A stretch of DNA of 64,000 bases from Chryseobacterium sp. c4a (GCF_009900745.1 NZ_WXVU01000013.1:1-64000); one strand, 5' to 3'; shown: positions 26,324 to 35,540, counted from the first letter of the stretch. Notes: generated from the letters alone by a model not told the origin. Program-made: numbers and translations.

Positions 26324-26824
26324 ATGACAATTGAAAACAATCACGTTGTAGCTGTAAAGTATATCCTTCACACTCTCGAAGCAGATGGAAGTAAAGTTCT
26401 TGTAGAAGAAACAACAGCAGAAAATCCACTTACATTTTTGTATGGTGTTGGAATGATGATTCCAAAATTTGAAGAGAATATCCTTGGCTTAAAAGCTGGT
26501 GATAAATCTGCTTTTGTAATTCAGCCTGAAGAAGCTTACGGAGAAAGACAGCCTGATGCTATTGCACAATTGCCACTTGAAATGTTCAAAGAATCAGGAA
26601 CTCCTCCAATTGGAGCGATCTTACCTTTATCAGACAATCAAGGGAATAACTTCCAGGCTTTTGTAGTAGAAGTAACTCCTGAGGCTGTAGTAGCAGATCT
26701 TAACCACCCAATGGCTGGTAAAGTGTTAGATTTCCAAGTGGAAGTTTTAAACACTCGTCCTGCAACTGAGGAGGAGCTATCTCACGGTCACGCTCACGGA
26801 ATTGACGGAACAGACGCTCACTAA
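26324..26824 (+). CDS. slyD: FKBP-type peptidyl-prolyl isomerase, SlyD-like
   Basis: 166 residues with the split FKBP domain and the IF (insert-in-flap) domain of SlyD: VVAVKYILHT, PLTFLYGVGMMIPKFEENIL, EEAYGERQPDAI, then the insert and NHPMAGKVLDFQVEVL. The short His-rich tail (SHGHAHGIDGTDAH) hints at nickel or other metal binding, weaker than in E. coli SlyD. Catalyses proline cis-trans isomerisation and acts as a folding chaperone in the cytoplasm. TATATTTG at 26273-26280 is a likely -7 box. Confidence 0.92.
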   Translation: MTIENNHVVAVKYILHTLEADGSKVLVEETTAENPLTFLYGVGMMIPKFEENILGLKAGDKSAFVIQPEEAYGERQPDAIAQLPLEMFKESGTPPIGAILPLSDNQGNNFQAFVVEVTPEAVVADLNHPMAGKVLDFQVEVLNTRPATEEELSHGHAHGIDGTDAH

Positions 26825-26834
26825 GAAATAATAT

Positions 26835-26863
26835 AAATGTCCGATTTTTTCGGACATTTTTTT
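26835..26863 (+). terminator. Intrinsic terminator after slyD
   Basis: Stem AAATGTCCGA / TCGGACATTT with a short T loop, followed by TTTTTTT. Confidence 0.9.
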
Positions 26864-26892
26864 GTACTACAAATAGATTGTAAGACAATATA

Positions 26893-26926
26893 AAAATAAC
26901 CAGTAGAACGCTCTGCTGGTTATTTT
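26893..26926 (-). terminator. Terminator for the minus-strand ychJ operon
   Basis: 15-bp stem AAAATAACCAGTAGA / TCTGCTGGTTATTTT (one G-U pair, loop ACGC). On the minus strand it is followed by TTTATATTG. The minus-strand gene ending at 27021 is the nearest user, though it is 95 bases away; plus-strand back-up termination for slyD is also possible. Confidence 0.65.
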
Positions 26927-27020
26927 GTTTTATATGCTAAGATCAATAGAATACTTGTTATTCCCTCCGCTGGAGGGTTATAAAATCAACGGATTTGACG
27001 AGATAGTTTTTCTCTCACTC

Positions 27021-27614
27021 TTATTCCGCATCATACTCCGTCACATCAATAAACGTAAGAAACCATTTTCCTTCAAGTTTAGTCATCACAAAGCTAAATC
27101 CGTTAATAGGAGCCTTTTCTTTACTGTTCTCAGCAAGTGTTACAAAAACAACATTTTTAGGATTGGAATTGATCTTAAAAATAGTCTGATCCTTTACAGC
27201 GTATAGTTCTGAAAACTTGTCAGCATAATCATTGACTACATTAGAATTGAACTGAACAAATAATCCTTCTTTCGACCATTTCTTATTTTTTAAATCATAT
27301 CCGGAATGCTGGTCGAATTGTATTGGAAACTGATTTCTGATATTCCATGCTTTTTTGACATGTCCTAGCGGCATACTGAAATCAACATCTTCATTTAAAA
27401 CAAACCCCAAGTCACCACCATTTTTAAAAAGGACACCAACCCCATAGGTTTCATTCACATATTTATTCATGAGATCACCATTTTTGGTCTGAAATCCTTT
27501 TAATATATCAGTTACAGCCGTGGAAATTTCTTTTTTATCCTCAGTTGTTTGGGCATTGAAAAAACTGAAACTGCAAAACAGGATCAGCAATGTGTAAATA
27601 ATGTTCTTCTTCAT
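27021..27614 (-). CDS. Exported protein of unknown function
   Basis: 197 residues with a signal peptide (MKKNIIYTLLILFCSFSFFNAQ). The mature part is a mixed alpha/beta domain (residues 25-195) with MNKYVNETYGVGVLF, SMPLGHVKKAWN and a final GFSFVMTKLEGKWFLTFID strand pair. The layout is loosely like small NTF2-like or nuclear-transport-type scaffolds, but no diagnostic motif is visible. It starts 4 bases after the ychJ stop codon, so the two form an operon. Confidence 0.75.
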   Translation of the reverse strand: MKKNIIYTLLILFCSFSFFNAQTTEDKKEISTAVTDILKGFQTKNGDLMNKYVNETYGVGVLFKNGGDLGFVLNEDVDFSMPLGHVKKAWNIRNQFPIQFDQHSGYDLKNKKWSKEGLFVQFNSNVVNDYADKFSELYAVKDQTIFKINSNPKNVVFVTLAENSKEKAPINGFSFVMTKLEGKWFLTFIDVTEYDAE

Positions 27615-27618
27615 ATTA

Positions 27619-27996
27619 TTAATCTAAAAATTCACCTGAAACATAATACCAACTTTCATGCATTTTCTGGAATACAGAAAACTCGTGATGAACTTGCAGA
27701 TGCCCATCCTGATCTGTATAATAAGCCTTAAATTCTACATGATTTAAAGCTGGAGTCTGAACGATTTCCAATTTTGTCCATTCATTGATCTCTCCCCATT
27801 CCTGCAGATCCCGTTTGTTGTGATATTTTCGTTTTCCCGGAAGTGTGGTTTCCATTAAATATTCACCATTCGGGATGGCGAAAGCAGAAAATCGGGAACG
27901 CATTAATGCTTCAGCAGTAGGAGCATATTTTTCTCCGGTATGATAAGGCTTACAGCATTCTTCGTAGGATTTTCCTGAACAGCAGGGACAATTCAT
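27619..27996 (-). CDS. ychJ: YchJ-family SEC-C motif protein
   Basis: 125 residues. The N-terminal SEC-C-like zinc motif CPCCSGKSYEECC (3-15) is followed by the family signature APTAEALMRSRFSAFA and a NTF2-like core ending FSVFQKMHESWYYVSGEF. It matches the UPF0225/YchJ family, about 30 residues shorter than E. coli YchJ because the C-terminal second SEC-C motif is missing. Molecular role unknown. TATTTTTG on the minus strand at 28022-28029 is a possible -7 box. Confidence 0.88.
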   Translation of the reverse strand: MNCPCCSGKSYEECCKPYHTGEKYAPTAEALMRSRFSAFAIPNGEYLMETTLPGKRKYHNKRDLQEWGEINEWTKLEIVQTPALNHVEFKAYYTDQDGHLQVHHEFSVFQKMHESWYYVSGEFLD

Positions 27997-28124
27997 CTTT
28001 TAAATTTAAAATTTTATGCCACAAAAATAAGGAATATCAATAGAAACGGATCGGGTTTTTTACTTCTGTTTGAATGTTGTTGCTGGAAGATCGCGATGGC
28101 GTAAATTATTTATCTCCTAAACTG

Positions 28125-28160
28125 TTTTTAAGGCGCAGGGATTTTATCTGTGATAAAATT
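28125..28160 (+). repeat. Dispersed repeat family B, copy 2
   Basis: TTTTTAAGGCGCAGGGATTT followed by TATCTGTGATAAAATT; the end folds as ATTTTATC / GATAAAAT. Close copies lie at 19911-19948 (inverted) and 47155-47190. The surrounding gene-free region 27997-28502 otherwise holds only the family A copy and a terminator. Confidence 0.7.
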
Positions 28161-28344
28161 TAATGCTACTAAGAGTGTATTTATTAAAAAGCATTTAATC
28201 TATGTCTTAAATTTTTTTATGCCTTTATCATTCCATAGGAATCTAAATTAAAATTTTTGAATTGCTATGTCGGGATTCTTCCTGCGTCATAAAGCCAAAC
28301 ACGATATTCATTTTCTTATTTTAATTGAATATAGGGTAGAATAT

Positions 28345-28416
28345 ATTCAATAGAAACGGGCTTTAGCCCGTTCTAAATGATTAAACAATCCATTGGCTTT
28401 AGCCAAAACTTATAAT
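28345..28416 (-). repeat. Dispersed hairpin repeat family A, inverted copy
   Basis: Reading the minus strand gives TTTTGGCTAAAGCCAATGGA, a spacer, ACGGGCTAAAGCCCGT, then TCTATTGAAT: the same two-hairpin core as the tandem units at 286-912, in the opposite orientation and without their flanks. Confidence 0.8.
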
Positions 28417-28466
28417 ATCTTTTACACATCTTTGTATCAGATCTAACGGTGAGTATATCATCAAAA

Positions 28467-28497
28467 AACGAAGCACTCTTTTTAAGAGTGCTTCGTT
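28467..28497 (-). terminator. Intrinsic terminator for the dcp operon (minus strand)
   Basis: Perfect 14-bp stem AACGAAGCACTCTT / AAGAGTGCTTCGTT with a TTT loop, followed on the minus strand by TTTTGATGATA. It lies 6 bases after the stop codon at 28503. Confidence 0.85.
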
Positions 28498-28502
28498 ATA
28501 TT

Positions 28503-28934
28503 TTACTGGTTATCTTCGTCGATCTTTGTATCCACAAAGCTATAAACATCGGTTGCCATTGCCATAGTTTGCTGTTTTGAATTGAATTTCACATGCTCTG
28601 GATCCAGCACCTTGTAAGTATAAGTATCTGTTTGTCCGGAATTGAAATGAAGTTCATGAAATTCTCCGTTTTCAATCCACCATTGTCCTTTTTCAATGTG
28701 TTGATTGACTTCACAATCATGAATAGTAGTAAAAATCAGGATAAAAGTTCCGTCTTCCTTTCTATCCATTACCCAGCGTTTTTCCATCCCGGCGATCTGC
28801 TGATCTTTTTCACCGCCTTTCCATATACCTACGAGCTGTTTATCTATCTTGTTGGTTTGAGGTTTTGTTTTCGCCTTTTGAGCATACATAGAGCCAAAAG
28901 CTAGTAATAATGTGCTTAGAATAATTTTTTTCAT
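28503..28934 (-). CDS. Small exported lipocalin-like protein
   Basis: 143 residues with a signal peptide (ends GSMYAQ). The mature part begins with a basic linker and then reads KQLVGIWKG, RWVMDRKEDGTFILIF, KGQWWIENGEFHEL and DTYTYKVLDPEHVKF: the beta-strand rhythm of lipocalin-like or DUF-type barrel proteins common in Flavobacteriia. No binding residues can be assigned. It lies 2 bases downstream of the TonB-like gene and is the last gene of that operon. Confidence 0.75.
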   Translation of the reverse strand: MKKIILSTLLLAFGSMYAQKAKTKPQTNKIDKQLVGIWKGGEKDQQIAGMEKRWVMDRKEDGTFILIFTTIHDCEVNQHIEKGQWWIENGEFHELHFNSGQTDTYTYKVLDPEHVKFNSKQQTMAMATDVYSFVDTKIDEDNQ

Positions 28935-28936
28935 GG

Positions 28937-29770
28937 TTATTTAAAGAAAAATGTTAAAGGAACTCTGCTGTTTACTGTTATTCCCAGGGTAGTCGCAGGA
29001 ACCCATTTTGTTTTTTTTATAAAATTTTTAGTTTCGTTGATAAAGTAAGAAGAATACTTATAGTTATTTTTATTTTGGAATCGGAGATTGATATTGATAT
29101 CTGAGATAGAGCCATTTTTATTGAGAATAAAATCTGCAGATATAGAAGAATAAAGATCTTTGTCTTTACGGTATTCAAAACCTTCAGGATATTGAACATT
29201 TTTCCAGAAGTTTATCTTATAATCTTCAAAAAAGGCTGTATATGATTTGCTTCGTGGATATCTCGAAATGGTATCACATTCTTCAAAATCATAGATCTTA
29301 TCAAGATTTTTGTTTACATATTCTATTTCTGCGATATGCCTCAATGAGTCAATAAATTTGGATCCGAATTTTCGATCGATCTCTTTAGACATTACATGCC
29401 CGTAGCAATTTTGGAGATTTCCGGGAACTGTACAGTATGTAAGGGCAGAATCTACCTCAATATTGTATTTCTTCAGCAATTCATTCATTTCTACATTACT
29501 TCTGTAATGATCTACCATTCCAAAATAATGGAAATAAACAAGTTTGTTCTTTTTTATATCAGACTCAGCTCTTGCTGTTTCAGCAGTGCAGGTAGAATCC
29601 CAATATTTTCTTTCTTCCTTAATGAGTTCAGCCCATTCTTTATTGGGAATCGTATCAGAATTTTTTTGAAAAAAAGAATCTGACTTGCCTTCAAATCTTT
29701 TGTTTTTCATTGAGAAGCAAGTCAGAATAATTAATGAGGACAATACTTTTATACCTGTATTGAATATCAT
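28937..29770 (-). CDS. Exported protein with a TonB-like C-terminal domain
   Basis: 277 residues. A short hydrophobic N-terminus (VLSSLIILTCFSM) suggests export, possibly as a lipoprotein at the Cys. The C-terminal 75 residues follow the TonB_C pattern: SSISADFILNKNGSISDINI, then an amphipathic helix, KTKWVPATTLGITVNSRVPL and a terminal FFFK. There is no Pro-rich spacer as in true TonB, and the middle (60-200) is a charged helical domain with Cys residues. It probably uses the TonB_C fold for envelope contacts rather than energy transfer. Starts 6 bases after the dcp stop codon. Confidence 0.7.
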   Translation of the reverse strand: MIFNTGIKVLSSLIILTCFSMKNKRFEGKSDSFFQKNSDTIPNKEWAELIKEERKYWDSTCTAETARAESDIKKNKLVYFHYFGMVDHYRSNVEMNELLKKYNIEVDSALTYCTVPGNLQNCYGHVMSKEIDRKFGSKFIDSLRHIAEIEYVNKNLDKIYDFEECDTISRYPRSKSYTAFFEDYKINFWKNVQYPEGFEYRKDKDLYSSISADFILNKNGSISDININLRFQNKNNYKYSSYFINETKNFIKKTKWVPATTLGITVNSRVPLTFFFK

Positions 29771-29776
29771 AGAGTA

Positions 29777-31918
29777 TTATTTAATAAATCCTCTGTTTCT
29801 TAATAAAGGCTTGATATCCGGATCATGCCCTGTGAAATCTCTGAATGCCTGGTTAAGATCTACAGAATTTCCTACAGAAAGAATGTATTTTCTGAAACGG
29901 TCACCATTTTCTCTGGTTAATCCACCATTCTTGCTGATCCATTCCCATGCGTCGTTATCCAATGTTTCAGACCATAGGTAAGCATAATATCCTGCTGAAT
30001 ATCCACCACCCCAAATGTGTGCAAAATAAGGAGTATGGTATCTTGGCGGAACAGTAGCTAAAGTAAATCCGTGGTTTGCTAAAGATTGTTTTTCAAAATC
30101 CAAAACAGGAATAAACTGGTTTTCATTGGTTACAGAATGCCAGTCCATATCTAAAGCTGCTGCAGAAATTAGTTCTGTAGTCATATACCCTTGATTGAAG
30201 GTAGCAGCTTTTTTAATTTTATCTACTAGAGCCTGCGGAATCGGTTGTTTGGTTTCATAATGAACTGCATAGTTCTTGATTACGATTGGATCCAGTGCCC
30301 AGTGTTCGTTAATCTGAGAAGGGAATTCCACAAAATCTCTTGGTACATTCGTTCCGGAAAGAGATGGATATTTCTGGCTTGCAAACATTCCGTGGATAGA
30401 GTGTCCAAACTCATGGAAGATGGTTGAAACATCATCAAAGCTGATTAATGATGGTTTTCCAGGAGCAGGCTTTTGATAATTGTAGCAGTTTACAATTACA
30501 GGTTTTGTTCCCATAAGATAAGACTGTTCTACAAAGTTGCTCATCCAGGCTCCTCCATTTTTAGAATCTCTCGTATAGAAATCCAGATAATAGATGGCAA
30601 TAGATTTTCCATCGTGATCGAAGACTTCATAAGTCACTACATCCGGGTGATACACCGGAAGGTCAGTTCTCTTTTTGAAAGTCAATCCATAGAATTTTTC
30701 AGCAGCGAAGAAAACTCCTTTTTCTAAAACAGTTGTGATTTCAAAATAAGGTTTGATTTCACTCTCATCAAGATCAAATTTAGCTTTTCTTACTTGCTCA
30801 GCATAGAAATTCCAGTCCCAAGGTTCTACTTTGAAACCTCCTTTTTGCTGATCAATAAGATCCTGGATGTCTTTAGCTTCACGTCTTGCTGTTTCTACAG
30901 CAGGTGTAGCCACTTGGTTCATCAATTTAGTAGCCGCTTCAGGGGTTTTCGCCATCTGATCCTGAAGTTTCCATTCAGCGAAATTCTTTTTGCCAAGAAT
31001 CTGAGCTTTCTTCAATCTGATTTTAGCCAGTTTTTCAATTGTTTCTCTGGTATCATTAGCATCTCCTTTTTCAGCTCTTGTCCAGGAAGCTTTGAATAGT
31101 TTTTCTCTGGTAGCTCTGTTTTTCAGGTTTTGTAGAAGAGGCTGTTGAGTCGTATTTTGTAGAGCAAGAAGATATTTACCTGGTTGTCCTGCAGTTTTAG
31201 CATCAGCCGCTGCCGCTGCAATTTCGTCTGCAGAAAGTCCGTCCAATTCCTTTGCATCAGCAAAGAATACACCACCTTGTTTTCTTGCTTCCAATAATTT
31301 GTTAGCGTATTGGGTAGAAAGAGAAGCCAGTTCCTGATTGATCTGCTTTAATGTTTCTTTATCTGCTGCAGAAAGGTTCGCTCCTGCAATTTCAAAGTTT
31401 TGTTTATAGTACTGAACCAATCTCTTGCTTTCAGAATCAAGACCGTCTTCTTTGATGGATTTAATTCTTTTATAAAGATTTTCATTCAGGTACATTTTAT
31501 CAGAATGTGCGGCAAAAATAGGAGCATATTCTTCATCCAAAGCCTGTAGAATAGGGTTGGTATTGGCACTTGTCAGATTCGAAAATACAATTTGTGCTCT
31601 TCTCAGCACCTCACCACTTTTTTCCAGGGCAACGATGGTGTTTTCAAACGTTGGAGCGGCTGGGTTATTGGCTATCTTTTCAATTTCGGCAGCATGTTGC
31701 TTTAATCCGAAATCAAAAGCCGGTTTAAAATGTTCGTTTTTAATTTTGTCAAACTCTGGAGCTTCATACTGAAGCTTGCTCTTCTTCATAAAAGGATTTG
31801 AAGATAAAGATGGATCAGGAGCCGGAAGTTCCTGTTGTGTATCGGTCTGTTTCATTGTAGTACAAGATTGATTGAACGCCAAGGCAGAAATTAATAATAC
31901 CGATGAAATATTCTTCAT
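29777..31918 (-). CDS. dcp: M3-family peptidyl-dipeptidase (Dcp-like) lipoprotein
   Basis: 713 residues. The signal peptide ends in a lipobox-like FNQSC, so it is likely an envelope lipoprotein. Zinc metallopeptidase motif FHEFGHSIHG (H502, E503, H506), then ALDMDWHS and the substrate-binding HIWGGGYSAGYYAYLW loop typical of Dcp/oligopeptidase A enzymes. It removes C-terminal dipeptides from peptides, fitting the peptide-based diet suggested by the S9 and S8 enzymes here. First gene of the operon dcp, TonB-like, lipocalin-like. Confidence 0.93.
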   Translation of the reverse strand: MKNISSVLLISALAFNQSCTTMKQTDTQQELPAPDPSLSSNPFMKKSKLQYEAPEFDKIKNEHFKPAFDFGLKQHAAEIEKIANNPAAPTFENTIVALEKSGEVLRRAQIVFSNLTSANTNPILQALDEEYAPIFAAHSDKMYLNENLYKRIKSIKEDGLDSESKRLVQYYKQNFEIAGANLSAADKETLKQINQELASLSTQYANKLLEARKQGGVFFADAKELDGLSADEIAAAAADAKTAGQPGKYLLALQNTTQQPLLQNLKNRATREKLFKASWTRAEKGDANDTRETIEKLAKIRLKKAQILGKKNFAEWKLQDQMAKTPEAATKLMNQVATPAVETARREAKDIQDLIDQQKGGFKVEPWDWNFYAEQVRKAKFDLDESEIKPYFEITTVLEKGVFFAAEKFYGLTFKKRTDLPVYHPDVVTYEVFDHDGKSIAIYYLDFYTRDSKNGGAWMSNFVEQSYLMGTKPVIVNCYNYQKPAPGKPSLISFDDVSTIFHEFGHSIHGMFASQKYPSLSGTNVPRDFVEFPSQINEHWALDPIVIKNYAVHYETKQPIPQALVDKIKKAATFNQGYMTTELISAAALDMDWHSVTNENQFIPVLDFEKQSLANHGFTLATVPPRYHTPYFAHIWGGGYSAGYYAYLWSETLDNDAWEWISKNGGLTRENGDRFRKYILSVGNSVDLNQAFRDFTGHDPDIKPLLRNRGFIK

Positions 31919-32171
31919 AAATATAGTTGTTATTAAACCCTAAAGATATTAAAAACTTGCTTTACAGAGGATATTTTGACTAATGTATTTAATAAAACGG
32001 TTGTTTTAACATTTTTATGTAAACCGTAATGAAATCTTTGTGGTTGCTAACGTTTTTCAACCCTTGAATTACAGAGACTAAAAGGATAATGAGAAGAAGA
32101 TGTAATATTTTTTATATTTTAGTTGTTATTAAATTATATTATCAAAAAAATAATCTATAAAAGAAATAAAC

Positions 32172-32987
32172 ATGAAAAAAAGAACTCTTTTTATTTTTTC
32201 GGCCTTAGTGGTTTTAGCCTCATGTAATGAAAGACATGAGAAAAAAAACAAGGAAAAAAGTGGCTGGGTAGAGAAAGTTATCAATAAGGAAACAGGGCCT
32301 ATTCAGCAGAGAGAATTCAATGGAGATTTTGATGAAATTCAGGTTTCCCAGGCTATTGAAGCAGAGGTGATCAAATCAGATGTTGAAAAAGTAATCATTT
32401 CAGCTCCACAAAGCATCATCGATGAGGTTCTTGTAGAAAACAGTGGCGGAAAGCTTCATATTCATTATAAGAAAGGAATCAGAGTGATGAATATCAGTAA
32501 GGTTACAGCAAAAATTTATACTAAAGATTTTACAAAACTGGTGGCCGAATCAGCAGCAAGTATCAGTGTGAAAGACAAGTTTACTCAGGAAAAAACAAGT
32601 ATTGAAGCATCAAGTGCTGGAAGTGTTTCAGGAGATCTGGAGGCTAATGAGTTTAATATTAATACAGACAGCAGCAGTAGTTTCAGCGGTAAAATATGGG
32701 CTGTAAATCTTGATATAGACTCTTCATCAGGATCGAGTATCGATATTTCAGGAAAAGCTAAAAAAGCGGATATCAGTTCTTCTTCAGGCAGTAGTATTTC
32801 AGCTAAGGGAGTTATTGCAGATCATGTAGAAGCTGAGGCATCCAGTGGAGCCAGCATCCAGATCAGCGCCGTTTCTTCCGTTAAAGCAGAAGCCTCTTCA
32901 GGCGGAAGTGTAGATATTGCCAGAAAAGGAGAACTTAAAAATGTTATTAAGGACGAAAGCAGTGGCGGAAGTATAAATATTCAATAA
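32172..32987 (+). CDS. DUF2807 (head GIN domain) lipoprotein
   Basis: 271 residues with a lipobox (LVVLASC). QREFNGDFDEIQVSQAIEAE opens the domain. The rest is a long right-handed beta-solenoid-like series with repeating SSGSSI-type turns (for example SSSSFSGK, SSSGSSISAKG, EASSGASIQIS, DESSGGSINIQ at the end). Such proteins are common in Bacteroidota; the function is unknown, with adhesion or envelope stress suspected. Its stop codon is one base away from the convergent antiporter's stop codon, with no terminator between them. Confidence 0.87.
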   Translation: MKKRTLFIFSALVVLASCNERHEKKNKEKSGWVEKVINKETGPIQQREFNGDFDEIQVSQAIEAEVIKSDVEKVIISAPQSIIDEVLVENSGGKLHIHYKKGIRVMNISKVTAKIYTKDFTKLVAESAASISVKDKFTQEKTSIEASSAGSVSGDLEANEFNINTDSSSSFSGKIWAVNLDIDSSSGSSIDISGKAKKADISSSSGSSISAKGVIADHVEAEASSGASIQISAVSSVKAEASSGGSVDIARKGELKNVIKDESSGGSINIQ

Positions 32988-32988
32988 A

Positions 32989-34875
32989 TTAATCCTGGGA
33001 TTCTTCATCATCATCTTCCTCTGTGGATAAAGAAGAATCCCAATTTTTATGATCAAAATTAAGATTATCATAAGCCAAAAGTTCCTCCTCACGCTGGAGG
33101 ATTTCTTTTGTCGTAAATAAAGCAATATCACTATCTTCTGATGCTTTCGCCAGCTTTCTGATAGAGGCTTTATCAATCGCCATAAATCGTTGTCCCAGTC
33201 GTCTTGCTGCATATTTTCTCATTCCTGTTTCATGCAGGACATCCACAGCCATATCCACAGCAGTTCCCAAAGTTTCCCGGTAAATGTTATTTACTCCATT
33301 ATTCAGATACTCATAAGCGTCAATTCTGTTTTTTGCTCTTACAAATATTTTAACCTCCGGATAATGTTCGCGAACAAGCTCTGCTATAAACATATTATCA
33401 TCCGAATCATCAAGACATAATACCAGAATCTCAGCATCTTCAATTCCTGCAGCTCTTAGGATAGGAATCCTTGTAGCATCTCCATAATATACTTTAAAAC
33501 CATAACTTCTCAACAATTTCACACGATCCGAATCTCTGTCTAAAACGGTTGCCGCTATTTTATTGGCTTTTAAAAGACGGCCTACGGTGCTTCCAAAATG
33601 TCCGAAACCTACAATGATGATCTTCTTCTGGGTTACATCACTGTCCAGAATATTGAAATCATGATCTTCTTCAGGAACTTCGCGAATGAATTTTGGAGTA
33701 ATAAATTTATCATTCAGAATAAGAAGAATAGGAGTAATGCACATCGTAATTGCTGTAACGGCCATCATCTGAGCATTGAGTTCTGGGCTCAGGAGATAAA
33801 GATCTGATGCATAGTTAATCAGTACAAAGGCAAATTCTCCTACCTGCGAAAGGGCAAAAGCATAGAAAAGACTTTGTGGGGTATCTATTTTATAGAATTT
33901 TCCAATGGTATACAATACCAAAAACTTCACAGCCAATACTGCAAATACAGTACTGAAAATGAATAATGGATCTTTCTGAATAATATTAAAATTAATTGTT
34001 GACCCTACACTGACAAAAAATACGGCCAATAACAATCCTTTAAACGGATTAATCTGAGCTTCAAGTTCGTGGCGGAACTCACTGTTTGCCAGCATTACTC
34101 CGGCAAGGAATGCACCTAATGCAGGAGAAAGTCCAATAACTATCATCAGTTCGGATACGCCGATAACAAGAAATAGGGAAGAAGCCGTTAATAATTCCGT
34201 CATTCCGGATTTTGAGACATAGCGTAAAAAAGGAACAAATACATATCTGCCTAATAGAATCAATAGAGCGACCCCAAGAATAACGGTGCTTGCCTGAAGC
34301 CATTCCGGAAGCTTTTGTATCAGGATTTGAATTTCATTATCGTGATGTTTTGCCTTATAATTGGCAATAATGGGAAGAATAGCCAAAATAGGGATCACAG
34401 AAATATCCTGAAATAAAAGGGTAGAAAATGAAGCTTCTCCAGCGGTGGTTTTAAAATTATTCTTTTCCTGCAGTGTCTGTAATACAATGGCTGTAGAGGA
34501 TAAAGCAAAACACATAGCCACTGCAATAGCCTTATCGACTCTCCAGCCTACACTGATGAATACCACGAATAACAATAAAATGGTAAGAAGCATCTGAGTG
34601 AGTCCCAATCCCATTATTTTCTTTCGCATTTCCCAGAATTTCCTAGGTTCCAATTCAAGACCAACGATAAATAAAAGCATGATAACCCCAAATTCACTGG
34701 CGTGCATAATGTCATTTACATTATTACCAGTGAGGCTGAGGACATAGGGGCCAATGATGATTCCCCCTAAAATATAACCGATTACTGAACTCAATCCCAA
34801 TTTTCTGGCTAGTGGAACCATGATAATAGCTACACCCAGAAAAAGTAATGTGTTCATCGCTAAGCTGGACTCCAT
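32989..34875 (-). CDS. KefB/KefC-type CPA2 monovalent cation:proton antiporter
   Basis: 628 residues. About 12 membrane segments in the first 385 residues (LGVAIIMVPLARKLGLSSVI, GYILGGIIIGPYVL, LGAFLAGVMLANSEFRHE) make the Na/H-exchanger domain of the CPA2 family. A cytoplasmic RCK/TrkA-N domain follows with the Rossmann motif IIIVGFGHFGSTVGR and acidic VLDRD, then a charged Asp/Glu tail. By family it should exchange potassium for protons at the inner membrane, gated by nucleotide or glutathione adducts. The KefF/KefG-like flavoprotein gene sits just upstream, as in the E. coli pairs. Confidence 0.9.
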   Translation of the reverse strand: MESSLAMNTLLFLGVAIIMVPLARKLGLSSVIGYILGGIIIGPYVLSLTGNNVNDIMHASEFGVIMLLFIVGLELEPRKFWEMRKKIMGLGLTQMLLTILLLFVVFISVGWRVDKAIAVAMCFALSSTAIVLQTLQEKNNFKTTAGEASFSTLLFQDISVIPILAILPIIANYKAKHHDNEIQILIQKLPEWLQASTVILGVALLILLGRYVFVPFLRYVSKSGMTELLTASSLFLVIGVSELMIVIGLSPALGAFLAGVMLANSEFRHELEAQINPFKGLLLAVFFVSVGSTINFNIIQKDPLFIFSTVFAVLAVKFLVLYTIGKFYKIDTPQSLFYAFALSQVGEFAFVLINYASDLYLLSPELNAQMMAVTAITMCITPILLILNDKFITPKFIREVPEEDHDFNILDSDVTQKKIIIVGFGHFGSTVGRLLKANKIAATVLDRDSDRVKLLRSYGFKVYYGDATRIPILRAAGIEDAEILVLCLDDSDDNMFIAELVREHYPEVKIFVRAKNRIDAYEYLNNGVNNIYRETLGTAVDMAVDVLHETGMRKYAARRLGQRFMAIDKASIRKLAKASEDSDIALFTTKEILQREEELLAYDNLNFDHKNWDSSLSTEEDDDEESQD

Positions 34876-34878
34876 ATG

Positions 34879-35400
34879 TTATTGATTGAGCAGTTCTGTA
34901 AACTCTTTTTTATGCAGAATAATTTCTTTTTTAGACAATTTATTGGCTTCGTAAACAATTTTGATGTGTTTGATATCAGCCTTGAAGACCTTTAATGAAA
35001 CAATCAGTCCGCTGATGAGTTCATCAATGGTGTACTGATAAGTTCCATCTTTACTGAAAGATCTTTCCTTTCCTCCGGTCGTTACCAGTATATAAACTTC
35101 TTTATTTTCCAGAGGGTTGTGTTTACCGGGCTGTAGCCAGTCTCTGTCGAAAACTTCATCAATCCATAATCTTAATAGAGGAGGCATTCCGAACCAGATC
35201 AATGGAAATTGGAACACAAATCGGTCATAATTGGCCAAACGTTTCCTTTCCCTGAAGGCGGCAATATGGAAGTCAGGATATTCTTCATAAAGATCTCTTA
35301 GGGTATAATGCTGGTGGCGAACGTAGAAATTAATGAGCTCTACATTCGAATTAGAGTGCTCCAGATAAGGGTGTGCAAATACTACCAGCGTCTTCTTCAT
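34879..35400 (-). CDS. KefF/KefG-like NAD(P)H oxidoreductase, antiporter ancillary subunit
   Basis: 173 residues, flavodoxin-like quinone-reductase fold. LVVFAHPYLEHSNSN gives the phosphate loop, RFVFQFPLIWFGMPPLLRLW the flavin-stacking segment with W, and ILVTTGGKERSF the second FMN loop. Family members KefF and KefG bind and activate KefC and KefB antiporters during electrophile stress. The gene ends 3 bases before the antiporter start, strong evidence for a functional pair. Confidence 0.9.
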   Translation of the reverse strand: MKKTLVVFAHPYLEHSNSNVELINFYVRHQHYTLRDLYEEYPDFHIAAFRERKRLANYDRFVFQFPLIWFGMPPLLRLWIDEVFDRDWLQPGKHNPLENKEVYILVTTGGKERSFSKDGTYQYTIDELISGLIVSLKVFKADIKHIKIVYEANKLSKKEIILHKKEFTELLNQ

Positions 35401-35540
35401 AATCCTGTTTTCAGTAAATATAGTGAAAAAATATTGAATAAAAGCTAGGTTTTATGTTGATTTATTAATTTTTTAATATGTGAAAGTGTATTTAATGTTA
35501 ATTAAAGTCAAAGAAATACTGTTATTTTAGTTTTTTAAAT

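Noticed and set aside
26925..27206. 93-residue open frame on +
   Set aside because: It is antisense to the exported protein gene at 27021-27614, which has a signal peptide and a terminator; the + frame has neither.
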